DNA of 45,558 bases from Pseudomonadales bacterium. Lineage in GTDB: Bacteria > Pseudomonadota > Gammaproteobacteria > Pseudomonadales > Azotimanducaceae. A program made the position numbers and the translations under genes. The notes under the pieces were generated by a model that saw nothing but the letters and a program-made list of their open reading frames with translations, ran no database searches and was not told the origin of the DNA. Below are positions 38,569-45,558 of the stretch, piece after piece. The stretch covers positions 1 to 45,558 of the forward strand of contig SLQW01000005.1 of NCBI GenBank assembly GCA_007131295.1, read 5' to 3'. Each line of letters begins with the position of its first letter. The stretch's first letter is position 1.

Positions 38569-40671
38569 ATGAATCGCAAGGACCCCATTCATCTGCTCAT
38601 CGCCGACCCTTCCGAAAACAGTGCGGAAGAGCTGGTCAGTGAACTGCGCAACGCCGGACATGCCACGCGAGCGCAGCACGTCGTCAATCTCGAGCAGCTA
38701 GACAGTGCCTTAGACGGCCCGCGCTGGGACATGATGCTCTGTCGGCGCAGCTCTGAAGCCGAATACACCCCCGAAGACATGATCACACGGCTGCGCCAGC
38801 AGGAGCTGGACTGCGCCCTGATCCTCATCGAGGACTCGGATGATCCAACGCGCCTGACCGAGGGCCTGCGAGCCGGCGCTACCGACGTCATTCTCGACGG
38901 TCAGGACGAGCGTTTCCTGCTGGTTGTGGAACGCGAGCTCGGGAACGTCGTTGAACGACGCAAACGACGGCAGGCGGAACTCGCAATGAAGGAGTCCGAA
39001 CGCCGCAACCAGCTTCTGCTCGACACCTCACGCGCCGCCATCGCCTACATCCACGAGGGCATGCACATTTACGTCAATGGTGCCTACGTGGATCTGTTCG
39101 GCTACGAGGACGAGGACGATATCGCAGCCATTCCGCTACTCGACATGATCGCCGCAGAACATCAGGCCACGTTCAAGCAAAAGCTCAAGGAATTCGCTGC
39201 CGACGCAGCCGCCGAGCCGTTCGCGATCAGCGGAATACGTCAGGACGGGGGCACGTTCGATGCCACGATGACCCTGAGCGTCGCTGCCTTCGAGGGCGAG
39301 CCGTGCATGCAGGTACTGATCCGCCGCGAAGAAGTATCCGGAAGCACCGCAGAGCTGCAGCAATTGCGGACGCAGGATCCGACCACTGGACTGCTGAATC
39401 GACCGTTCTTCATCGACCGGCTCGACCAGATCGTCGACGATGCCCGTCGCGAGAAACACAGCGGCGGTCTGATGATGCTGCAGATCGACGACTTTCCCCG
39501 GGTCCGTGAAGAGGCTGGGCTGACCGGAGCCGACAGCGTCATTCGCATGCTCGCTGAGGTGCTGGACGCCGAGACGCCCGACGGAGTCACGCTGGCGCGG
39601 CTTGGCGACGACACGTTCAGCGTTGTGTGCGTAGATCGCGGGCGCGATGATCTCATGGCGCTCGCCGAGCGCTACCGTTCCGTCGTCGACGACTACCTGT
39701 TCTCGGTGGGAGAGCAGAACGTAGGCGTCACGCTCAGCATAGGTATCACCCTGATCGGCAGCCGCTCCGAAAGCGCTCAGGAAGCGCTCACCCAGGCAAG
39801 TCGCGCATGCAGTCACGTACGCGAACGCGACAAGCACGGCAATGGCGTGTATCTGTTCGATCCCGCCGACTTCACGACCGAGCGACGCGGTGGCGACAGC
39901 GGTGACGAGCGGACGCGCGAAATCCTCCAACTGCTCGCAGAAGGGATCAAGGACAACTCCCTGGTGCTGCTTTATCAGCCCATCGTCAGCCTGCGCGGCG
40001 AAGAGCGGGAACATTACGAAGTCTATTTGCGCCTACCCGACGACAAGGGCACCTTGGTCCGCCCGGACGAATTCATCCACATCGCTGAAGAAGCAGGCAT
40101 GGGCGGGCGCCTCGATCGCTGGGTGGTACTGCAATCGATCAGGCGTCTTGCGGCGCGCCGAGGCGAAGGCCGCGATACCCGCTTGACCATCAACCTGACA
40201 TCCAACGCGCTCACCGACGACAGTTTCCTGCCATGGCTCAAGGTCGCGCTGAAGGCTGCGAAATTGCCGCGTGAAGCCGTAGTCCTGCAATTCACCGAAA
40301 TCGCCGCAACCACCTACTTGAAGCAGGCCAAAGCCTTCAGCGAAGCCCTGTCGAACCTCGAGTGCCTGGTGGGGCTGTCCAGGTTCGGCGGTTCGGTGAA
40401 CCCGTTCGGTACGCTACGTCATCTGCAGGTGGTGTATGTGAAGATCGACGGTGCACTCGTGAACGACCTCAACCAGGACGAAGCCGGTCGAACGAAGTTT
40501 CGCGAAATGATCCGCAAGCTCGAGGACGATGGACAGCTGCCCGTGGTGCCGATGGTGGCCGATGCCCAGCTCCTGGCACATCTGTTCCAGGCTGGCGTCA
40601 ACTATGTGCAAGGCCATTATTTCGCCGAACCCGCACCGGAGATGGACTTCGAGTTTCAGTCCGACATCTGA
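38569..40671 (+). CDS. fimX: FimX-like cyclic-di-GMP receptor (REC-PAS-GGDEF-EAL, all degenerate)
   Basis: 700 residues, close to Pseudomonas FimX (about 690), which controls type IV pilus assembly and twitching. A receiver-like domain (about 6-125) has Arg59 where the phosphorylated Asp should be. A PAS domain (about 148-255) follows. The GGDEF domain (about 265-430) reads GDDTF at 346-350, so no cyclase activity is expected. The EAL domain (about 448-695) reads EVY at 484-486 in place of EAL and has SRFGGS where the catalytic DDFGTG would stand. It should bind but not hydrolyse cyclic-di-GMP. The neighbours (PilZ-like gene before, serB after) match the Pseudomonas fimX locus from memory. 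No pil genes lie in the window. Confidence 0.88.
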   Translation: MNRKDPIHLLIADPSENSAEELVSELRNAGHATRAQHVVNLEQLDSALDGPRWDMMLCRRSSEAEYTPEDMITRLRQQELDCALILIEDSDDPTRLTEGLRAGATDVILDGQDERFLLVVERELGNVVERRKRRQAELAMKESERRNQLLLDTSRAAIAYIHEGMHIYVNGAYVDLFGYEDEDDIAAIPLLDMIAAEHQATFKQKLKEFAADAAAEPFAISGIRQDGGTFDATMTLSVAAFEGEPCMQVLIRREEVSGSTAELQQLRTQDPTTGLLNRPFFIDRLDQIVDDARREKHSGGLMMLQIDDFPRVREEAGLTGADSVIRMLAEVLDAETPDGVTLARLGDDTFSVVCVDRGRDDLMALAERYRSVVDDYLFSVGEQNVGVTLSIGITLIGSRSESAQEALTQASRACSHVRERDKHGNGVYLFDPADFTTERRGGDSGDERTREILQLLAEGIKDNSLVLLYQPIVSLRGEEREHYEVYLRLPDDKGTLVRPDEFIHIAEEAGMGGRLDRWVVLQSIRRLAARRGEGRDTRLTINLTSNALTDDSFLPWLKVALKAAKLPREAVVLQFTEIAATTYLKQAKAFSEALSNLECLVGLSRFGGSVNPFGTLRHLQVVYVKIDGALVNDLNQDEAGRTKFREMIRKLEDDGQLPVVPMVADAQLLAHLFQAGVNYVQGHYFAEPAPEMDFEFQSDI

Positions 40672-40685
40672 GCACACGGCAAGGA

Positions 40686-41915
40686 TCACTCAGACGCGGC
40701 GTGCGCAAGATCCTCGTCGGTGAACCCGAGCAGGTAAAGAATAGCGTCGAGACCGAGCTCGGACAGCGATTGTTCCGCAGACTCGCGCACCAGCGGTTTT
40801 GCCCTGAACGCGATCCCGAGACCGGCGATGGACAGCATGGGAAGATCGTTGGCGCCGTCGCCGACGGCAATGACCTGATCGAGCGTAATGTGCTCGGCTG
40901 CTGCAATCTCCTCGAGCAGCGCTGCCTTGCGCGCCCCGTCCACGACATCGCCGACGACTCTTCCGGTCACCCGTCCCGCGACGATTTCGAGTTCGTTGGC
41001 ATGCACGTGATCGATGCCGAGTTGCTCCTGCAGTCGGCGACCGAAGTACTGGAATCCGCCGGAAAGGATCGCCGTCTTGTAGCCCAGACGCTTCAGGCTC
41101 GAAACCAGCCGCTCGGCCCCCTCCGTGATGGGAAGCGATCCCGCAACCTGTTCCAGGACATATGCATCGAGGCCGGCAAGCAACGCAACCCTCCGGCGAA
41201 AACTCTCTACGAAATCCAGTTCCCCGCGCATCGCACGCTCGGTAATCGCAGCCACCTCCTCGCCCACGCCCGCGTGCCGGGCAAGCTCGTCGATGACTTC
41301 GGTTTCGATCAGCGTGGAATCCATGTCGAAGCAGATCAGCCGGCGATTGCGGCGATAGACGTTGTCGAGCTGAAAGGCGATGTCGATGCCCAGGTCAGCC
41401 GAGGCCGCGAGGAACTCGGCACGTATGGCCTGCTGATCGGGCAGATCCCCACGCAATGCAAGCTCTACGCTCGAGCGGGCACGCTCAGGTTCCACCTCCT
41501 CCATGAGCCCGCCTGACAGCCGGCGCATCCCGTCGATGCGCAGACCATGCGCCTGAACGATCGCCGTGACCCTTGCGAGATCCTTCGCCGCAAGCCGGCG
41601 CGCCAACAGCGTCACGATGTAGCGCGCACGCGTCTGCCGCGCGACCCAGTCCTGCCAGCGGTCCGCAGACATCGGCTCGCAGCGGACGCTGAGACCCATT
41701 TCGTGAGCGCGAAAAAGGACATCTTTGAGAATGGGCTCCGGGTCCACGGATATTGGCAACGCAAGCACGATGCCGAGGACTGCCTGCTCGTGCACCACCG
41801 CATGGCCGATGTCGCGGATCTCCACCGGGTGCGGCGCCAGAAGCGCGGTAAGCTCCGCGGCCAGTCCGGGGCGCTCGGCGCCGATCACGGAAATGAGCAG
41901 CAGTTCCGGCTTCAA
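40686..41915 (-). CDS. serB: Phosphoserine phosphatase with tandem ACT domains
   Basis: Last step of serine synthesis. About 409 residues from TTG 41915, giving MKPELLLISVIGAERPGLAA, which fits the Pseudomonas SerB start. Two ACT-like domains (about 1-75 and 95-175) precede the HAD phosphatase with DMDST (197-201; both Asp catalytic), LSGGFQYF, and GDGANDLPM near the C-terminus. The frame is open to 42092, but that would overlap the divergent gene's start; TTG 41936 is another option. Neither has a strong ribosome binding site, so the start is unsure. Convergent with fimX, 14 bp apart. Confidence 0.94.
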   Translation of the reverse strand: MKPELLLISVIGAERPGLAAELTALLAPHPVEIRDIGHAVVHEQAVLGIVLALPISVDPEPILKDVLFRAHEMGLSVRCEPMSADRWQDWVARQTRARYIVTLLARRLAAKDLARVTAIVQAHGLRIDGMRRLSGGLMEEVEPERARSSVELALRGDLPDQQAIRAEFLAASADLGIDIAFQLDNVYRRNRRLICFDMDSTLIETEVIDELARHAGVGEEVAAITERAMRGELDFVESFRRRVALLAGLDAYVLEQVAGSLPITEGAERLVSSLKRLGYKTAILSGGFQYFGRRLQEQLGIDHVHANELEIVAGRVTGRVVGDVVDGARKAALLEEIAAAEHITLDQVIAVGDGANDLPMLSIAGLGIAFRAKPLVRESAEQSLSELGLDAILYLLGFTDEDLAHAASE

Positions 41916-42009
41916 GAGGGTCGATCCGTGGCGCAAGGACGCGATGCGGACAGTAGAATAGGCCCCGCGGTGTTGCGGCCGTGCCAGCTTCGCATCGGAG
42001 AGCAGTCTG

Positions 42010-43293
42010 TTGCCGAACCCAAGCGCCTCATCCTCCCCGAGCCGGTCGACGCCGCGCGAACCCCTCTGGCTCACCGCCGCTCTGCTCGCCATCGCTCTCG
42101 GCGTACTGCCGATCCTGTTCGCCGCGCTCGCCGTTCATGCGCAAGAGGGCGCGGCGGCGAGCGCGCGATATGGTAGCACCATCGCGGATCGGCTCGCTGC
42201 CAGCGCCGTTTCGCCTCTGCTTGCCGACGATCTGATCGGCCTCAGCGTGCTGGTACGCGAGTACAAAGCACTCGACGACGTTGCGACCGTGGCCGTCTAC
42301 GGAGCCGACGATCGCATGCTTGCCGCAGCAGACGGCAGCCTGACGAGCCCGGCGAGACTCGAACGCGAACCGCTCGCGGGCACCCACATAACGCCCATCC
42401 GGATCGAGGACACGATCGCCGGATTTGCGCGCGTGGCCGTAAGACCGATGGATCCGGGGAACGCCCGCGGCTGGTTGCTGGTCGCGGCGGCCCTGGCCAG
42501 CGCTCTGCTCCTCGGCGCCGGGGCATGGCTCGGCGGTCGCGTCGACCGCGGGCTCGCTATCGTTCGCGAAGAGATCGAAGAGTACGGTGGCCAGGCCGCG
42601 CGATCGCGCGGCCATCTCGCAGCTCTGCTTGAACTCGGCACGGAAGCCGCGGCCGAGCGCACGCTGCCTGCCGCCGTGAACGAACCCCGAGAGCGGCAGC
42701 TCTACGTACTCGTGGTCAACCTCTTCAATCAGATATCGCTTCCGGCCGAAGCGCGGAGCGAAGTGCTGAGCGAATGCGAATCCGTACTCGACCAGGTCTG
42801 CCGACTGTACGGAGGCCGGCAGGAGGCGCTACCGCGAACCGGCATCCTGGTTACGCTCGACGCCTTGAGCGACAGCGGCGATCACGCCTTCCACGCTGTC
42901 TGCGCAGCGCTGCTCGCCCATCGGGTGTTCGCCGATCTGAACCGCGAACGGATGCGCGACGGCCAGGTACAGCTCGTGCTGCGCATCGGGCTCGAGCGGG
43001 TGCTGGAAGAAGAGCGCGAGGATCGCGACGTGGGCTCCATGGCGCTTGCGTTTCCCGACAGCGTATCGCGCGGTATCACGCTGAGCGCGCTGGCGCGGGA
43101 CGACGGCATCGCCATAGGCGATGCCGTGCTTCGGAGCTGCAGCGATGCCGAGCGCCTTGTACGGGAGGCTCTCAACAGCCCGGCGCTACGTGCCACCGGA
43201 GACAGCGGCCACGCGTGGCTGATCCGTGATCTTGCCCCCGGCTACCGCGGCCTGCTGGAGCGACAGGCGCAACTTCTGCTCGGCGCTTCCTGA
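42010..43293 (+). CDS. AhpA/YtjB-like membrane protein with degenerate class III cyclase-like domain
   Basis: 427 residues. Transmembrane helix 1 (about 19-44), a periplasmic segment (about 45-154), helix 2 (about 155-178), a short HAMP-like linker, then a cytoplasmic domain (about 228-407). The domain starts LYVLVVNLFNQISLP, and LSECESVLDQVCRLYGG and AVCAALLAHRVFADLNRERM follow, which resemble the order of a class III adenylyl/guanylyl cyclase. The metal-binding Asp of the first strand is Asn-like (NLFN) and the GD pair of the second is missing, so catalysis is unlikely. Position next to serB matches the serB-YtjB/AhpA pairing. TTG start at 42010 with weak ribosome binding site; TAGAAT at 41954-41959 may be its -10. 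Confidence 0.7.
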   Translation: MPNPSASSSPSRSTPREPLWLTAALLAIALGVLPILFAALAVHAQEGAAASARYGSTIADRLAASAVSPLLADDLIGLSVLVREYKALDDVATVAVYGADDRMLAAADGSLTSPARLEREPLAGTHITPIRIEDTIAGFARVAVRPMDPGNARGWLLVAAALASALLLGAGAWLGGRVDRGLAIVREEIEEYGGQAARSRGHLAALLELGTEAAAERTLPAAVNEPRERQLYVLVVNLFNQISLPAEARSEVLSECESVLDQVCRLYGGRQEALPRTGILVTLDALSDSGDHAFHAVCAALLAHRVFADLNRERMRDGQVQLVLRIGLERVLEEEREDRDVGSMALAFPDSVSRGITLSALARDDGIAIGDAVLRSCSDAERLVREALNSPALRATGDSGHAWLIRDLAPGYRGLLERQAQLLLGAS

Positions 43294-43324
43294 AAGCTGC
43301 CGGCTACGGTTGCCGGGATATCAG

Positions 43325-45558
43325 TCAGGCCACCTCCACCCGATCGACCCGCTGGAAGCCTCGCGGCAGGCGATTCCCACGCCGCGCGCGCTGACCCAGA
43401 TAGCCTTCAAGATCCGCTGGCTTCAAGCGCAGATAGCGCTGTCCGGCATGCACGATGAGCTCGCCGTCGGGCGGTACGCTGGACACGGCAAGCAGGCTCT
43501 CTTCCCCGCTCTCGAAGACGCTGCGTGGAATGTTGATGATCTTGTTCCCCTTGCCCCTGGAAAGTTCCGGAAGCTCCGCTACGGGGAACGCCAGCATACG
43601 TCCCGCAGTGGTCACGGCGACCAGGAGATCCTCCTCGGGTGATATCACCGTGACCGGCGTCACGACCGTCGCGGACTTGGGCAGCGTCAGCACCGCCTTG
43701 CCTGTACGGTTCTTGCTGACAAGATCCGAAAGGCGCGCCAGAAAGCCGTAGCCCGCACTCGAGGCGAGCACCACGGCAGTGTCTGCACTCCCCATCATGA
43801 GCCCACAGAAGCTCGCGCCCGACGGTGGGCTGAGGCGACCGCTGAGCGGCTCGCCGTTACCGCGAGCGGATGGCAGCGTATGGGCAGCGAGCGCGTAGGC
43901 ACGCCCGGTGCTGTCGAGAAACACCAGGTTATCGTTGCTGCGTCCCCTCGCCATCTGCAGAAAGCCGTCACCTGAACGATACGCCAGTTCACGCGGATCG
44001 ATTTCGTGCCCCTTCCCCGACCTTACCCAACCCTTCTCGGAGAGAATCACGGTCACCGGCTCCGTCGAGAGCAACTCCTCGTCCGCATAGGCCTTCGCCT
44101 CCTCCCGCTGTATGAGCGGAGAACGGCGCTCGTCGCCGAACGTTTCTGCATCCTCGCCGAGCTCCCGAACCAGCAGCTTCTTGAGGCGCTGTTTCGACGC
44201 CAGGGTCTTCTCGATCTCGCTCCTCTCAGCGGTGAGCGTACTGCGCTCCTGTTCGATCCGAATCTCTTCCAAACGGGCGAGTTGCCGCAGCCGCAAGTCG
44301 AGAATTGCGTTAGCCTGAATCTCGCTGATTTCGAATCGATCCATCAGCGCCTGCCGCGGCTTTTCGGCCTCGCGCACGATGCGAATCACCTCGTCGACGT
44401 TGAGGTAGGCGATCTTGAGCGCGTCGAGCACATGCAGGCGCTCGTTGATCCGATCAAGGCGGTACTGCAGCCGGCGGCGAACGGTTTCGCGCCGGAACTC
44501 CAGCCATTCGGCCAGCAGCGATCGCAAGCCGCGCACTCCGGGCCGCCCGTCGAGCCCGATCATGTTCATGTTGATACGGTAGCTGCGCTCGAGGTCCGTG
44601 GTGGCGAACAGGTGCGCCATGAGGCGCTCCGCATCGACCCGATTCGAGCGCGGTACGATCACGATGCGGATCGGATTTTCGTGATCCGACTCGTCCCTGA
44701 GATCGACCACGGTAGGCAATTTCTTCGCCTGCATCTGCGCAGCGATCTGTTCGAGGACCCGCGCCGGAGAAACCTGATGCGGCAGCGCCGTGACCACCAC
44801 GTCGCCCTGCTCGAGGCGCCAAACAGCCCTGGCCCGTACGCTGCCACGCCCGCTCTCATAGAGCTCCCTTATCTCTGCAGGCGGAGTCACGATCTCCGCT
44901 TCAGTAGGGAAGTCCGGCCCCTTCACATGCTCCATCAACGCCAACGTATCCGCACGCGGGTCCTCGAGCAGCCGGATGCAGGCAGCGGCCACTTCCCGGA
45001 GGTTGTGGGGCGGCACGTCGGTCGCCATGCCGACGGCGATACCCGTAGTGCCATTGAGCAGCACCATGGGCAGCCGAGCGGGCAGGACCTTCGGTTCGTC
45101 GAGCGTCCCGTCGAAGTTCGGCTGCCACTCCACCGTTCCCTGTCCGAGTTCCGCCAGCAACAGCTCCGCATGGCGCGACAGACGCGCCTCGGTGTAGCGC
45201 ATTGCCGCGAACGACTTCGGATCGTCCGGTGCACCCCAGTTACCTTGTCCATCCACCAGCGGATAGCGGTAGGAAAAAGGCTGCGCCATGAGCACCATTG
45301 CCTCATAGCAGGCGAGGTCACCGTGTGGATGAAACTTGCCTAGCACGTCACCAATCGTGCGGGCCGACTTCGCATACTTGGCCGTCACCGACAGACCGAG
45401 TTCCGACATCGCGTAGACGATGCGACGCTGAACCGGCTTCAGGCCGTCGCCGATATGCGGCAGCGCACGGTCGTTGATGACGTACATCGAGTAGTCGAGG
45501 TAGGCCTTCTCGGTGTATTGCCGAAGCGGCATGCGCTCGACGGCGAAGCGCTCATCGT
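43325..45558 (-). CDS. parC: DNA topoisomerase IV subunit A, N-terminus cut by window edge
   Basis: Decatenates daughter chromosomes with ParE. The frame stays open past ATG 45532 to the window end (codons DERFAVER precede it), so the true start is probably outside. [20 protein letters not shown], the GKFHPHGD helix and the active-site Tyr in [11 protein letters not shown] (Tyr113 from ATG 45532; E. coli 120) are present. CYEAM after HPHGD is the ParC form (GyrA has AVYD). Leucine (45314-45316) stands where E. coli has Ser80. The C-terminal beta-propeller is full, ending at 43325 with [12 protein letters not shown]. Convergent with the upstream membrane protein gene, 31 bp apart. Confidence 0.96.
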   Translation of the reverse strand, partial: DERFAVERMPLRQYTEKAYLDYSMYVINDRALPHIGDGLKPVQRRIVYAMSELGLSVTAKYAKSARTIGDVLGKFHPHGDLACYEAMVLMAQPFSYRYPLVDGQGNWGAPDDPKSFAAMRYTEARLSRHAELLLAELGQGTVEWQPNFDGTLDEPKVLPARLPMVLLNGTTGIAVGMATDVPPHNLREVAAACIRLLEDPRADTLALMEHVKGPDFPTEAEIVTPPAEIRELYESGRGSVRARAVWRLEQGDVVVTALPHQVSPARVLEQIAAQMQAKKLPTVVDLRDESDHENPIRIVIVPRSNRVDAERLMAHLFATTDLERSYRINMNMIGLDGRPGVRGLRSLLAEWLEFRRETVRRRLQYRLDRINERLHVLDALKIAYLNVDEVIRIVREAEKPRQALMDRFEISEIQANAILDLRLRQLARLEEIRIEQERSTLTAERSEIEKTLASKQRLKKLLVRELGEDAETFGDERRSPLIQREEAKAYADEELLSTEPVTVILSEKGWVRSGKGHEIDPRELAYRSGDGFLQMARGRSNDNLVFLDSTGRAYALAAHTLPSARGNGEPLSGRLSPPSGASFCGLMMGSADTAVVLASSAGYGFLARLSDLVSKNRTGKAVLTLPKSATVVTPVTVISPEEDLLVAVTTAGRMLAFPVAELPELSRGKGNKIINIPRSVFESGEESLLAVSSVPPDGELIVHAGQRYLRLKPADLEGYLGQRARRGNRLPRGFQRVDRVEVA

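Noticed and set aside
40362-41516. 384-codon plus-strand frame across the fimX end and serB
   Set aside because: Spans two real genes out of frame; no family similarity.
42010-43293. Active adenylyl or diguanylyl cyclase
   Set aside because: The metal-binding aspartates expected in the first and second strands are missing.
44006-45343. 445-codon plus-strand open frame opposite parC
   Set aside because: Shadow of parC in a GC-rich genome; Arg/Pro/His-rich composition and no recognisable family.

Overview
This window (about 45.6 kb, GC-rich) looks like a core-chromosome segment of a non-enteric gammaproteobacterium. The reasoning is family composition plus gene order. From right to left the minus strand carries nnrD-tsaE-amiB/C-mutL-miaA-hfq-hflX-hflK-hflC-yjeT-hisZ-purA, then tRNA-Leu(CAG)-rnr-rlmB-rpsF-rpsR-rplI-dnaB-alr-radA. 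The right side carries queG, orn, rsgA, rhdA, psd, efp, epmA, epmB, a PilZ-like gene, fimX, serB and parC. From memory this order closely matches the Pseudomonas aeruginosa region around PA4930-PA4964, but some details (pyk, folE2, the Trm112-like gene, epmA/efp/epmB, no mot genes between rsgA and rhdA) point to another lineage. A large TonB-dependent receptor with a TGSRI-type N-terminus suggests an aquatic or soil heterotroph. I cannot name the genus.

Layout. 1-4.4 kb: a TonB-dependent receptor (its C-terminus lies outside the window) and a membrane-anchored endonuclease/exonuclease/phosphatase protein. 4.4-12.7 kb: DNA repair and replication (radA, dnaB), cell wall (alr), the rpsF-rpsR-rplI ribosomal operon with a readable promoter, rlmB and rnr. 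12.8-13.0 kb: tRNA-Leu(CAG) with a near-textbook promoter and terminator. 13.0-16.0 kb: folE2, a Trm112-like gene and pyk. 16.0-29.2 kb: the long purA-hisZ-hflCK-hflX-hfq-miaA-mutL-ami-tsaE-nnrD block, with several TGATG stop/start overlaps. 29.2-33.7 kb: queG, orn, rsgA, rhdA and psd. 33.7-36.4 kb: a complete EF-P beta-lysylation set (efp and epmA divergent from epmB).

36.4-43.3 kb is the most interesting part. An approximately 182-bp long imperfect palindrome with 21-bp inverted ends (20 of 21 matching) sits directly against, and overlaps, the start of a gene for a PilZ-like protein. That gene is followed by a FimX-like REC-PAS-GGDEF-EAL protein in which all the enzymatic motifs are degenerate, so it is a cyclic-di-GMP receptor rather than an enzyme. 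serB follows on the opposite strand. Then comes a two-transmembrane protein whose cytoplasmic half resembles a degenerate class III nucleotide cyclase. The window ends inside parC, which carries leucine at the position equivalent to E. coli Ser80, a quinolone-resistance-type residue.

There is no CRISPR array, transposase, prophage, or gene-free stretch over 300 bp. The longest gaps are 36359-36637 (mostly the palindromic element), 3148-3346, 22689-22860, 9491-9660, 14368-14531 and 38411-38568.
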